From Dyadobacter sp. LHD-138 (lineage in GTDB: Bacteria > Bacteroidota > Bacteroidia > Cytophagales > Spirosomataceae), in the NCBI RefSeq assembly GCF_030929615.1, contig NZ_JAVFVU010000039.1, positions 1-64,000 of the forward strand: DNA of 64,000 bases, read 5' to 3'. Positions 17,919 through 27,774 of this stretch are shown here, one piece after another; the first letter of the stretch is position 1; each line of letters begins with the position of its first letter. The notes below the pieces were generated by a model. That model was not told where the DNA came from. It did no database searches and saw only the letters and a list, made by a program, of their open reading frames with translations. The position numbers and the translations under genes were made by a program.

Positions 17919-18998
17919 ATGAAGGAATTTAAAAACATATTCATAATTTTTTCCTTTTTACTTGTGTTTATTTCGACCGTAGAAGGACAAAAGAAAAACC
18001 AGTCTTTTAAATTAGGTGCCTTCTATTTTGATGGCTGGACAGGGCTAACCACACATTTAACTCCTAAATTGCAAAATGATTTTCCTGACCGAAAACCCAT
18101 TTGGGGATGGAAAACAAGCACTTCGCAAATCATGCAAAAACAGATTGATGTAGCTGCAAGTGCGGGTATTTCCTTTTTTGATTTTTGTTGGTACTATCAG
18201 AAAGGCGGTAACTATGAGAACCCGGCACCACTGAATAATGCCTTGAATTTATATCTTAAAGCTCCCAATAAAAAGAAACTTAATTTTACAATAATGGTGG
18301 CAAATCATCCAGGTTTCATATTCAAAGCTGATGAATGGGAACAATTATCAAGATACTGGTGCTCATTATTTAAAGATCCCTCCTATCTCTTGGTTGACGA
18401 CAAGCCCATAATTACATTTTTCAGTATGCAATCTTTAATTGAAACCTTTGGAACCCCTGAAAAAGTAAACGAGGCTTTTAAAGTATTTAAAAATATAGCA
18501 GTGAAAGAAGGTCTAAACGGAGTCGTTATTGCCGGTGCTGTAAATTCATCTCTCCCTATAATTAAACAGGCAGAGCGCTGTGGTTTCGATGTTCTAACGG
18601 GGTATAATTATCATGGTTCTGGTCTTAACAGCATAAAAAACGAAATAGTATCAATAGATAGTATGCGGATAAGGGAACAGATCATTTGGAACAATATTAC
18701 CCAAACGAGTACCCTGCCGCTTATTCCTGTTATTACTCTAAACTGGGATCATCGACCCTGGGATAAAAGTGATACCACTTATTCTCCAAGATTTATCGGA
18801 TATTCTGGCATCTCTATTAAAAATGCAGTAGCGGCTTGTAAAAAATGGTCAAAAAACAATCCATCTAAAATTGTTAACGAAAACATAGCTATACTATACG
18901 CATGGAACGAATATGGTGAAGGAGCTTGGCTCACCCCTTCTAGAAAATTAAAGAATAGTTTATTACAAGGTGTTAAAGCCGGCCTTAAAGAAAATTAA
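17919..18998 (+). CDS. Secreted GH99-like (WbsX-type) protein
   Basis: A 359-residue protein with an N-terminal signal peptide (cleavage probably after VEG). It has LGAFYFDGWTGL, the loop AGISFFDFCWYYQKGG, and the C-terminal ILYAWNEYGEGAWLTPSRK, which is the hallmark of the WbsX/GH99-like domain seen in polysaccharide loci. GH99 enzymes act on mannosides, and GDP-mannose is made in this locus, so action on the secreted mannose-containing polymer is a reasonable inference. Whether it cuts, edits or only binds cannot be said. Confidence 0.8.
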   Translation: MKEFKNIFIIFSFLLVFISTVEGQKKNQSFKLGAFYFDGWTGLTTHLTPKLQNDFPDRKPIWGWKTSTSQIMQKQIDVAASAGISFFDFCWYYQKGGNYENPAPLNNALNLYLKAPNKKKLNFTIMVANHPGFIFKADEWEQLSRYWCSLFKDPSYLLVDDKPIITFFSMQSLIETFGTPEKVNEAFKVFKNIAVKEGLNGVVIAGAVNSSLPIIKQAERCGFDVLTGYNYHGSGLNSIKNEIVSIDSMRIREQIIWNNITQTSTLPLIPVITLNWDHRPWDKSDTTYSPRFIGYSGISIKNAVAACKKWSKNNPSKIVNENIAILYAWNEYGEGAWLTPSRKLKNSLLQGVKAGLKEN

Positions 18999-19002
18999 AT
19001 AA

Positions 19003-20103
19003 ATGAAAATCGCAATCATCGGTACACGTGGAATCCCAAACCACTACGGAGGCTTTGAGCAATTTGCTGAGTATCTGGCAAAGGGTCTTGTTGAGCGTGG
19101 ACATGCCATTACTGTATACAACTCCCATCTTCACCCCTATCAGCAGTCGGAATGGAATGGCGTCAAACTCGTACATTGCCAGGATCCGGAAGACAAATGG
19201 GGTACGGTTGGACAATTTGTCTATGATTTAAACTGCATTCTGGATACACGTAAGAAATCATTTGATATCATTTTACAACTGGGTTATACCAGTAGCACGG
19301 TTTGGGGCTGGCTTTTACCACGTAAAAACTGTGTCATCACAACCAACATGGATGGCCTGGAGTGGTCCAGGTCCAAATACGCTAAACCGGTGCAGTGGTT
19401 TTTGAAACAGGCGGAATATCTTGCAACCGTATTCAGTGACCATTGGATTTCTGACTCATTGGGGATACAGGATTATTTAACTAAAAAATACAACATTCTC
19501 TCTACGTATATCCCATATGGTGCATTCCCCTTTAATACCCCAGACGCGGGAGACTTAGCACCCTACAAGGTCCAGGAGTACAATTACAATATGTTAGTGG
19601 CTCGTTTCGAACCAGAAAATAACATTGATACAATTTTGGAAGGCGCAGCCGCTGCGAGTACTAAAACACCTTTTTTGGTGGTCGGTAAACATGCTACCAA
19701 GTATGGTGAATATCTAAAGGAAAAATTCAAGTCTCATCCACATATTCAATTTGTTGGTGGCGTGTATGATATCAATATTCTGAACAATCTTCGCTATTAC
19801 TCTAACCTTTATTTTCACGGGCATTCCGTCGGAGGAACAAACCCTTCCTTACTCGAAGCGATGGCATCACATGCTTTAATTTGTGCAAATCAAAATCTTT
19901 TCAATAGCGCCATACTGGAAAAAGACGCTTTCTACTTTTCAGCTGCGAAAGAGGTAAGTGATTATATCGATAAAACGCGGAAAGAAGCTTACGCCAGTTT
20001 TGTTCAAAATAACCTTGAAAAGATTGAAAGGATCTATGAATGGAATAACATCATTGATCAATACGAAAATCATTTTGAAACCATATACTCAACGAAAAAA
20101 TGA
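19003..20103 (+). CDS. DUF1972 glycosyltransferase (GT4-like, rhamnosyltransferase type)
   Basis: A 366-residue GT-B protein. The N-terminal KIAIIGTRGIPNHYGGFEQF is the signature of DUF1972 transferases, and HSVGGTNPSLLEAMASHAL is the donor-binding part. Relatives include beta-1,4-rhamnosyltransferases (WchF-like). It begins 4 bases after the GH99-like gene, and its stop overlaps the start of rfbC by 4 bases (ATGA), so it is translationally linked to the dTDP-rhamnose genes. Composition returns to that of the flanking chromosome here, suggesting it lies at the border of the exchanged block. Confidence 0.88.
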   Translation: MKIAIIGTRGIPNHYGGFEQFAEYLAKGLVERGHAITVYNSHLHPYQQSEWNGVKLVHCQDPEDKWGTVGQFVYDLNCILDTRKKSFDIILQLGYTSSTVWGWLLPRKNCVITTNMDGLEWSRSKYAKPVQWFLKQAEYLATVFSDHWISDSLGIQDYLTKKYNILSTYIPYGAFPFNTPDAGDLAPYKVQEYNYNMLVARFEPENNIDTILEGAAAASTKTPFLVVGKHATKYGEYLKEKFKSHPHIQFVGGVYDINILNNLRYYSNLYFHGHSVGGTNPSLLEAMASHALICANQNLFNSAILEKDAFYFSAAKEVSDYIDKTRKEAYASFVQNNLEKIERIYEWNNIIDQYENHFETIYSTKK

Positions 20104-20657
20104 AATTTGAAACAACAACCTTACAGGATGTTATCCTGATCAGGCCAGCCATCTTTCACGATGACCGTGGCCATTTCTTCGAATCTTTCAATTTCACTAC
20201 CTGGAAAAAACAGGGGCTTACAAATGAATTTGTACAGGATAACCAATCCTTCTCTCATAAAGGCGTCGTGAGAGGCCTTCATTTCCAAACCGGTGTACAC
20301 GCGCAAGGGAAACTGGTCAGAGTCATCCAGGGCAGGGTGATTGATATTGCGCTGGATATCCGTCCGGACTCGCCTACTTTCGGACAATACGAACTTTTCG
20401 ATCTGGATGCTAAAAATGGTCACATGGTTTATATTCCGGAAGGTTTCGCCCATGGCTTTGTGGCTGTTGAAGACAGCATTTTTCACTATAAATGTACCGG
20501 AAATTATTGCAAGGAAGCCGAAGCGGGCATTCACTGGAATGATCCGTCTCTTCAAATTCCGTGGGGTATAGACAACCCTATCGTTTCTCCAAAAGATCAG
20601 ATCTTGCCGACCTTTCAGGAGTACATCGAAAAAAATCTTGAAAACGTAAGGGTTTAA
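20100..20657 (+). CDS. rfbC: dTDP-4-dehydrorhamnose 3,5-epimerase
   Basis: A 185-residue cupin enzyme of normal length. It shows FHDDRGHFFESFN, the catalytic-His motif VRGLHFQ, VIDIALDIRPDSPTFGQY and VYIPEGFAHGF. It turns dTDP-4-dehydro-6-deoxyglucose into dTDP-4-dehydro-L-rhamnose, the third step of dTDP-rhamnose synthesis. Its ATG overlaps the upstream glycosyltransferase stop; rfbB follows after 52 bases. The large minus-strand frame over the same bases is a shadow. Confidence 0.96.
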   Translation: MKFETTTLQDVILIRPAIFHDDRGHFFESFNFTTWKKQGLTNEFVQDNQSFSHKGVVRGLHFQTGVHAQGKLVRVIQGRVIDIALDIRPDSPTFGQYELFDLDAKNGHMVYIPEGFAHGFVAVEDSIFHYKCTGNYCKEAEAGIHWNDPSLQIPWGIDNPIVSPKDQILPTFQEYIEKNLENVRV

Positions 20658-20709
20658 CAATGCCCCATCCCCAATACAACGATCTCGTTTTATTACAAAA
20701 TAAAGAATC

Positions 20710-21777
20710 ATGAAAAAAATACTAGTAACAGGCGGAGCCGGATTTATCGGCTCTCATGTCGTACGTCGTTTCACAACACAATATCCGGAATATCAGATTT
20801 ACAACCTGGATGCACTTACTTACGCGGGAAACCTTGAAAATTTAAGTGATGTAGAGCAGCTGAATAACTATCATTTCGTAAAAGGAGATATCACAGACGC
20901 CGTTTTCATTGATCAGTTGTTTCAGGAAAACGATTTTTACGGCGTCATTCACCTCGCGGCCGAATCGCATGTAGACCGTTCCATTTCGGATCCTTTATCC
21001 TTTGTCATGACCAATGTCGTTGGAACGGCCAATTTATTAAATGCAGCGCGCAAAGCATGGAAAGATGACCTTGGCAAGTCTGATGCGCCGAGATTGTTCT
21101 ACCATGTATCGACAGACGAAGTTTACGGGGAATTACACGATCCAAACGATTTTTTCCTCGAAACGACTAAATACGATCCCCGTTCGCCTTACTCGGCGTC
21201 AAAGGCTTCTTCGGATCATTTCGTTAGAGCATATCACGCAACGTACAAATTGCCGGTGGTTATTTCAAACTGTTCCAACAACTACGGCCCGAATCATTTT
21301 CCAGAAAAACTGATCCCGTTAATGATCCACAATATCATCCAGAACAAACCTTTACCCGTATACGGAAAAGGAGAAAACGTCCGTGACTGGCTGTTTGTGG
21401 AAGACCATGCACGCGCCATTGATGTTATTTTCCACAAAGGTGTTGTCGGAGAAACGTATAATATTGGCGGCCACAATGAATGGAAAAATCTGGACCTTGT
21501 TTTCCTACTTTGTAAAACCATGGATGAAAAGCTGGGTCGGGAAGCGGGCACTTCTGAAAAACTGATCACTTATGTTACGGACCGCGCGGGGCATGACCTG
21601 CGTTATGCCATCGATGCGACCAAATTAAAAAACGAACTCGGCTGGGAACCATCCCTTCAGTTTGCAGAAGGTTTGGAGCGCACGGTTGACTGGTATCTTG
21701 CAAACGAAGCTTGGCTGGAAAACGTAACTTCCGGCGCTTATCAGAAGTACTACGAGGGCATGTACGCTGCCAGATAA
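20710..21777 (+). CDS. rfbB: dTDP-glucose 4,6-dehydratase
   Basis: A 355-residue short-chain dehydrogenase-like enzyme. Visible are the NAD-binding GGAGFIGSHVVR, the catalytic STDEVYG, YSASKASSDH (Tyr-x3-Lys), and substrate-site NNYGPNHFPEKLIPL. It converts dTDP-glucose to dTDP-4-dehydro-6-deoxyglucose. It sits between rfbC and rfbA in one transcription direction. A strong hairpin lies in the gap after it. Confidence 0.97.
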   Translation: MKKILVTGGAGFIGSHVVRRFTTQYPEYQIYNLDALTYAGNLENLSDVEQLNNYHFVKGDITDAVFIDQLFQENDFYGVIHLAAESHVDRSISDPLSFVMTNVVGTANLLNAARKAWKDDLGKSDAPRLFYHVSTDEVYGELHDPNDFFLETTKYDPRSPYSASKASSDHFVRAYHATYKLPVVISNCSNNYGPNHFPEKLIPLMIHNIIQNKPLPVYGKGENVRDWLFVEDHARAIDVIFHKGVVGETYNIGGHNEWKNLDLVFLLCKTMDEKLGREAGTSEKLITYVTDRAGHDLRYAIDATKLKNELGWEPSLQFAEGLERTVDWYLANEAWLENVTSGAYQKYYEGMYAAR

Positions 21778-21795
21778 CAATCTTTGCGTTTTTTA

Positions 21796-21830
21796 ACCGG
21801 TCGGACGGCTAAAAAAGCCGTCCGACCGGT
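21796..21830. repeat. Perfect 15-bp inverted repeat between rfbB and rfbA
   Basis: The arms (21796-21810 and 21816-21830, starting ACCGGTCGGACGGCT) are perfectly complementary with a 5-A loop. There is no T-run after the right arm, so it is not a standard intrinsic terminator for the plus strand. It could set the ratio of rfbA to upstream mRNA by protecting 3' ends or slowing polymerase. Confidence 0.7.
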
Positions 21831-21880
21831 ATCCACCAACAGCGCTGACAGTCGACCGCTGAAAGCCGAAAACCACCCAT

Positions 21881-22738
<858 letters not shown>

Positions 22739-22776
22739 TTTCGTACTGATTCGAATCATTAACATACCTGGTGCTT

Positions 22777-22833
22777 AAAACTAAATTTGATGTTCGGCAA
22801 ATTAAAATAAAACCGAACATCAAATTTAGTTTT
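22777..22833 (+). terminator. Terminator after rfbA, 21-bp perfect stem
   Basis: Arms 22777-22797 and 22813-22833 are perfect reverse complements with a 15-base AT-rich loop, and the right arm ends in TTTAGTTTT. The arm length is unusual. It separates the rfbCBA transcript from the wcaJ-like gene. Confidence 0.75.
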
Positions 22834-23183
22834 CATAAGATATTAATACTACAAAAATCACACTAAAAACATGGTACACAATCAAGAACTATTGGTTTTT
22901 TTTCTATATTAAAAAATATAATTAATTGATTACCTGTAATATATGCATCAAGAATTTATTTTAATTGTAATTTATCAAAGAATTTTCGTAAAATTGCTAC
23001 ATCTATTTCTCTACAATAGGTCTAATATAAATTCTACATCTTGAATTTATTTGTATTAGATTTGTAGTCGAATAGTTTTAGATATTGCCTTGGAATACTC
23101 ATATTGAATATTATTCTGATTAACGCCCTTTCGCTCGTCAGAATTTAATATAGGAAAACTTACTCAACGTTATTTTTAAAATT
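22834..23183. other. AT-rich leader of the glycosylphosphotransferase gene
   Basis: 350 AT-rich bases without a gene. TAGATTTG at 23057-23064 matches the Bacteroidota -7 consensus, 120 bases before the start at 23184, but no TTTG stands at 19-21 bases upstream. A new promoter here is expected because a terminator precedes. Confidence 0.4.
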
Positions 23184-24548
23184 ATGAAAAACCGTTATCC
23201 AGGGCTCCTCCCCAAGGCCCATTTATGGACAGATCTCGTCCTGCTGAACGGGGCCTTTCTTTTGGCTTACTTTGTAAGGTTTGGAGATTTGGCCAATCTG
23301 TTCCAAAATCAATACGTAAATCTTCTTTTGGTAGCGAATCTGCTGTGGATTTTCACCATCTATGTTCTAAAAACTTATCTTTTCACACGGCTATCCTACA
23401 ATTTTAATACCCAGATTGGGAATCTTTTTAAGGCTGTCCTGATTCATGCAGCCACGATTATGGCTTTTCTCTACCTTTTCAAAGAGGGTGAGGCCTATTC
23501 CCGGCAGCAATTTTTAATGACCTACGGTGCATTCATGTTCATGGCAATAAGTGTTCGGGCTGCCACCGTTTTATCGCTTAAACTTTACCGCCAGGCTGGT
23601 TACAATTACAGCCGTTATGCCATTGTAGGTAAGGGAGATCTTGCTTCGCTTATACGTGGTTTCTACAATGACCGTAAAGAATTAGGGTATCGCTTCTGTG
23701 GTATGTTTGAGTTCAATAACCACAGCGACGAACTCAATAGCCTTGAAGCTTTGATGGGTAACCAGAAACTTGATTATGTTTATTGCTGCCTGTCCGAGAT
23801 GAGTGATGAGCAGGTAAAAGGTGTGATTAAACTGGGTGAACGCCAAAAAACACAGATCCGTTTGGTTCCTGACTTCCGTGGTTTTATGACGAATATGGCT
23901 ACGATCGAATATCACGACATGTACCCGATCATACAGGTTAACACCAAGCCGTTTTCAAGTGTGAATGAACAGACGTTAAAAAGATCTTTTGATCTGATAT
24001 TTTCAAGCGTTGTCATGCTGTTGGGCGCTCCGATATTTCTGTCTGTGATGGCTGCAGTAAAACTTACATCCAAAGGCCCTGTCTTTTATCGTCAGAAACG
24101 CTGCGGACAATGGGGCGAGATGTTTGAAATTTACAAGTTCCGCAGTATGTGTGTAGACGCGGATAAAATGGGCCAGCATTCGACCGGCGACAGCGATCCC
24201 CGCATAACGCCTATTGGCAGGCTCATGCGTAAAACGAGACTCGACGAATTACCGCAATTCTTTAATGTCCTGAAAGGCGACATGTCGGTAGTGGGTCCAC
24301 GCCCATTGTACAAGTATGACGTGGATATGTTAATGGAAGCTGAACCGCATGATTTCCAGAGATTATTGACCGTAAAACCGGGTATAACCTCCATCGGGCA
24401 AATCAATGTAGGCTATGCGGATACGGTGGCAAAAAATGTCGAGCGTTTAAAATACGATCTCCAATACCTTAAGTCATACAGTGTGCTGGAAGATATCAAC
24501 CTAATTGTCAAAACCATGCAGGTAATGGTATTGGGAAGAGGACAGTAA
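23184..24548 (+). CDS. Undecaprenyl-phosphate glucose (sugar) phosphotransferase, WcaJ type
   Basis: A 454-residue polyprenyl glycosylphosphotransferase. Four N-terminal membrane helices (to about residue 130), a CoA-binding-like Rossmann part (about 140-260) and the C-terminal catalytic domain with KRSFDLIFSSVVML, RQKRCGQWGEMFEIYKFRSM and TRLDELPQFFNVLKGDMSVV followed by GPRP. It starts each repeat unit by moving a hexose-1-phosphate onto undecaprenyl phosphate. The hexose is probably glucose by homology. It opens a second transcript after the 22777 terminator. Confidence 0.92.
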   Translation: MKNRYPGLLPKAHLWTDLVLLNGAFLLAYFVRFGDLANLFQNQYVNLLLVANLLWIFTIYVLKTYLFTRLSYNFNTQIGNLFKAVLIHAATIMAFLYLFKEGEAYSRQQFLMTYGAFMFMAISVRAATVLSLKLYRQAGYNYSRYAIVGKGDLASLIRGFYNDRKELGYRFCGMFEFNNHSDELNSLEALMGNQKLDYVYCCLSEMSDEQVKGVIKLGERQKTQIRLVPDFRGFMTNMATIEYHDMYPIIQVNTKPFSSVNEQTLKRSFDLIFSSVVMLLGAPIFLSVMAAVKLTSKGPVFYRQKRCGQWGEMFEIYKFRSMCVDADKMGQHSTGDSDPRITPIGRLMRKTRLDELPQFFNVLKGDMSVVGPRPLYKYDVDMLMEAEPHDFQRLLTVKPGITSIGQINVGYADTVAKNVERLKYDLQYLKSYSVLEDINLIVKTMQVMVLGRGQ

Positions 24549-24660
24549 CAAGTGTTAAAACAAGTAAAACTAAAAACCACCCCTAGTAAGTGTTGAAATG
24601 CTTGTATTTATGAAAATAAATAATTTAAACTATTAATTCCACAAATCAAATTTACTCACG

Positions 24661-25692
24661 ATGAAAAAACGTACGCTTAAATTAGCAGTGCTGAGTCTGA
24701 TGATGACTGCGATGCTCTTCAACTGTAAGGACAAAGACAAGGATCCGGATGCTCCTGATAGCGGCATCATTAAAGACCTTGATAAAGTTAACATCGCACC
24801 TATCACCGTTGATGCACCTGCGGCTGTCAAAGCAACAGAAGCAAAAGTAGAAGCATCTGCAAAGGCTACCGAAGTTAATGGTGCATTGGATGGCATCGCA
24901 GCATCCGGTACCGTACCAGCCAGTGTTTCTTCTGCCGCGGCTGATGTTTCGGGAGCGATCTCTGCTTCGGAAGTTAGCACGTTAAACTCCGTTTCTTCTG
25001 AAACCGTTGCAGCGGTTGCAGCCGGTGGAGCATTATCTCCAGAGCTAAAAACCCTTGTGGATAAAGCAATGGCCAATCCAGCACTGGCGGCATACCTGCC
25101 TAAATTTACACTCCCTGTCGTGGAAGGTGTAACTTTGAAAGGTACACGTGAAGCGGGCGCGGAAGGTGTTGAAAAAGTAGAAGGCATACAGGCTACTGAT
25201 GCATGTATCGATGCAGCCAACGCTGCCTTTGATGTAGTAAAAACGAGACTAGATGCTTCTAAAGCCACAGAAGCAGCCAAAGTAGATGCTGCTTATCTTA
25301 CATGGATTGCACCTATCGCACCTGCGCAAACAGCATGTACGGATGGACTTACACCGAAGTATGCCGCTTTCAGAACTGCTGCTCAGCAAACTGCTGCTGC
25401 TGCAATCGCTGATCTGGATGCAGCGCAGGGCGTTTTGGGTAATTTGTATCCTGTCTTGAAAGCATTGGTTAACATCCAGCTTCTTGGTGTCCTTAGCTCA
25501 ATCAATACATTGGAAGCTGCGGACAAACAAGCTTGTATCGCAAAAGCTACTGCCGCCAAGTCATTGGCAGATGCTGCAAAAACAGCCAATCTCGCAAAAG
25601 TTAACGCAGCCTACACAACTGCTCTTGCTGAAGCTACCAAACTTAAGACTGCGGCTCTGGCAAGTTGTCATAACCAAGGTGGCGGTAACTAA
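24661..25692 (+). CDS. Ala-rich lipoprotein of unknown function
   Basis: A 343-residue protein with a lipoprotein signal (Cys22 in LFNCKDK) and a charged KDKDKD linker as is common for Bacteroidota outer-membrane lipoproteins. The remainder is rich in Ala, Thr, Val and Lys, with long helical stretches and repeated AxxA spacing (for example KATEAAKVDAAYLTW and AKSLADAAKTANLAKVNAAY). Four Cys residues lie in the second half, including ACIDAAN, TACTDGL, KQACIAKA and ASCHNQ, which may form disulfides. I do not recognise the family. Its place between the initiating transferase and the YjbH-like pair suggests a part in polymer assembly or attachment. Confidence 0.8.
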   Translation: MKKRTLKLAVLSLMMTAMLFNCKDKDKDPDAPDSGIIKDLDKVNIAPITVDAPAAVKATEAKVEASAKATEVNGALDGIAASGTVPASVSSAAADVSGAISASEVSTLNSVSSETVAAVAAGGALSPELKTLVDKAMANPALAAYLPKFTLPVVEGVTLKGTREAGAEGVEKVEGIQATDACIDAANAAFDVVKTRLDASKATEAAKVDAAYLTWIAPIAPAQTACTDGLTPKYAAFRTAAQQTAAAAIADLDAAQGVLGNLYPVLKALVNIQLLGVLSSINTLEAADKQACIAKATAAKSLADAAKTANLAKVNAAYTTALAEATKLKTAALASCHNQGGGN

Positions 25693-25701
25693 GAGAATTT
25701 T

Positions 25702-26568
25702 ATGAACCCACAACTAACTGGCGTCTTTCGTAAATTAGCTAGGGGGATTCACATTTTATCTACCAGAAAGGGCATGATAACCTTGCCCTTTCTGGTTATT
25801 TTATGTGTAAGTGTTCCCGGATATTCTCAAATGAATATTTCTGGTAAACCCGGCCTTATGTATGTACCCACAGCAACCGAAACCAAGGACGGAACCTTTC
25901 AATTTGGCATTAATTACAATCCCATTGATTACGGGTTTCGGTTCAACAAAAAAAATTCCGAAAATATTTACTTCATTAACGCGACCATTGTACCGCGCCT
26001 GGAAGTAAATGTCAATTTACTCCGCATCAATAACGAAAAGATAAATGGGCAAAAGGGAATCGGTGACCGGCAGATTGACCTGAAATATCTTATTTTAAAA
26101 GAGAAAAAATATCAGCCTTCGCTGGCCCTTATCATCTCTGCACCTTTTGGCATCGACAATTCACTAACTACAAATGCCCTCGTAGCGACCAAGTCCTTTA
26201 AATTATCCCCGAAATTCTTTGCCGAAGTAACGGCTGGTTTAGGAAGCCCCTATTATATTCAACGGGATGACTCTGAAAAAGACAATTACAATATTTTCCA
26301 GGACCTTAAATTTCGGAAAAAGAAAGAACTGGCCTATTACTATTTATCCGGCCCCATTGGCGGAATAAACTTTCGTTACGAAAAAAAAGCCGGCCTAATG
26401 GTTGAATGGGATTCACAACATCTTAACATTGGTGCGTACGGAACACTGTTCAAAAGATGGACAATCCAGGCAGGCATTATCAATTTCGACCAAATCACAT
26501 TCGGGACGTCATATGCCCTCAATCTAAAAACGCTACCCAAGCGGTTAAAAAAAGCGAATGAAAATTAG
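25702..26568 (+). CDS. YjbH-like outer-membrane protein, N-terminal half type
   Basis: A 288-residue exported protein. After a leader of about 45 residues it has MNISGKPGLMYVPTATETKD, then GTFQFGINYNPID. This resembles the opening of YjbH proteins (a motif built on a small-loop Gly-Leu-x-x-x-P-T/S-A, then DGTF). Beta-strand rich segments follow (FINATIVPRLEVNVNLL, GDRQIDLKYLILK, SLALIISAPFG). YjbH proteins are exopolysaccharide-associated outer-membrane lipoproteins/barrels. It begins 9 bases after the Ala-rich lipoprotein and overlaps the next gene by 11 bases. Confidence 0.65.
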   Translation: MNPQLTGVFRKLARGIHILSTRKGMITLPFLVILCVSVPGYSQMNISGKPGLMYVPTATETKDGTFQFGINYNPIDYGFRFNKKNSENIYFINATIVPRLEVNVNLLRINNEKINGQKGIGDRQIDLKYLILKEKKYQPSLALIISAPFGIDNSLTTNALVATKSFKLSPKFFAEVTAGLGSPYYIQRDDSEKDNYNIFQDLKFRKKKELAYYYLSGPIGGINFRYEKKAGLMVEWDSQHLNIGAYGTLFKRWTIQAGIINFDQITFGTSYALNLKTLPKRLKKANEN

Positions 26569-27688
26569 TACACTGCTTTCAGGGATTCTCTTGTTCTTTG
26601 GGATTTCATCGGCATTTGCCCAGAGTGACTCTACGCTGGCAAGGCGAAAATCCCTTTGGTTGAATTACGAAAATACGACTTTGGATCCGCTGAATGGAAG
26701 GATCTATTACGAACAACGTCTGGACCGCAATCCGCTCTATGGCTTGCTGGAAATGCGTCAGTCGCTTGCAGACAATAATATCCATGAATACCTGCCCATG
26801 TTCCAGGGCATTATCATGGCCAACTATAAACTGGGATCAAAAATCACAGCAACCGTCCCGACTTTGGAAGAGCGGAAAAACCAGCGGATCAAATTTTTCC
26901 CGCATCCCAGCCGCTACAAATTTGATTTCTGGATACAACCTTTATTTTCGGCCATTTTTGGTTATCGTGAACAAACCTTACAAAGTAATACCAGTGTGCT
27001 TTTGCAAACACAATTTTACTTGTGGCAGGGCATGGTGTTAAATGCGGGGATCCTCTTCCCTATTACCAACGACATGAACAGCCATCCGAAAATCATCCGC
27101 CCGGCTCCTGTTTTCCTGAACCAGTTTTATGCATTCGGAAAAAACTTTATCAGTGCATCGGCGGGATATTTCTACAACGATCAGTATGGGGTGAACGTAC
27201 AATACCGCCATACGGATATGACCAATCCCTGGTCTTTCGGAGCAGAAGCCGGTTTAACGGGTTATTACTATTATCCCAGAGGAGGAATTTATGCAGGGCC
27301 GCTGGATCAGTTATTTTTACAGGCCGATGTGGCTTATCGCGTTGCCCGGCCTGATATCACATTGAAATTATCGGGAGGACAATACCTCTGGAAAGACCGT
27401 GGCGTCCGGGTAGATTTTGTAAAGCAGTTTACCAATGTAGAAATAGGTCTTTATGCCATGAAGACAACCAATGGCGCAACAGCAGGGTTTAACTTTGCGA
27501 TCCCTATTCCGCCAGGCAAAATTTTACAGGGACAAAACGCCCGTTTAAGAACAACAGACCAGTTTCGTTGGGAATACTCATACACACGCGGCTTCCAGAT
27601 CGGCGAACGTTACCGGACCGGTTATCAGCTCGATCAAAAGCTCAGACAATACCATACGAATTACTTAAACGCACAAAGAGAAAATTGA
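26558..27688 (+). CDS. Probable outer-membrane barrel, YjbH C-terminal-like
   Basis: A 376-residue protein with a signal peptide (cleaved after SAFA). Aromatic-rich alternating strands are visible throughout, and the C-terminal half contains VDFVKQFTNVEIGLYAMKTT, then NGATAGFNFAIPIPPGK, similar to the last barrel strands of YjbH. It overlaps the previous gene by 11 bases. The two together would correspond to one long YjbH, so they may form a single two-chain outer-membrane assembly for polymer secretion. That reading is inference; a general porin-like role cannot be excluded. Confidence 0.55.
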   Translation: MKISTLLSGILLFFGISSAFAQSDSTLARRKSLWLNYENTTLDPLNGRIYYEQRLDRNPLYGLLEMRQSLADNNIHEYLPMFQGIIMANYKLGSKITATVPTLEERKNQRIKFFPHPSRYKFDFWIQPLFSAIFGYREQTLQSNTSVLLQTQFYLWQGMVLNAGILFPITNDMNSHPKIIRPAPVFLNQFYAFGKNFISASAGYFYNDQYGVNVQYRHTDMTNPWSFGAEAGLTGYYYYPRGGIYAGPLDQLFLQADVAYRVARPDITLKLSGGQYLWKDRGVRVDFVKQFTNVEIGLYAMKTTNGATAGFNFAIPIPPGKILQGQNARLRTTDQFRWEYSYTRGFQIGERYRTGYQLDQKLRQYHTNYLNAQREN

Positions 27689-27774
27689 CCGGGAGGGAGC
27701 TGTTTCCGTCTTAAATTTTTCACTTTCAAATTATAATTCCGTTACTTTACCACGACAATAATTAGCACCTGCAC

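Noticed and set aside
20121-20711. 196-residue minus-strand frame over rfbC
   Set aside because: Fully antisense to a clear rfbC; no family features.
24633-25280. 215-residue minus-strand frame rich in Ala, Ser and Thr
   Set aside because: Mirror of the Ala-rich lipoprotein codons (GCN read backwards gives similar residues); the plus frame has a lipoprotein signal.
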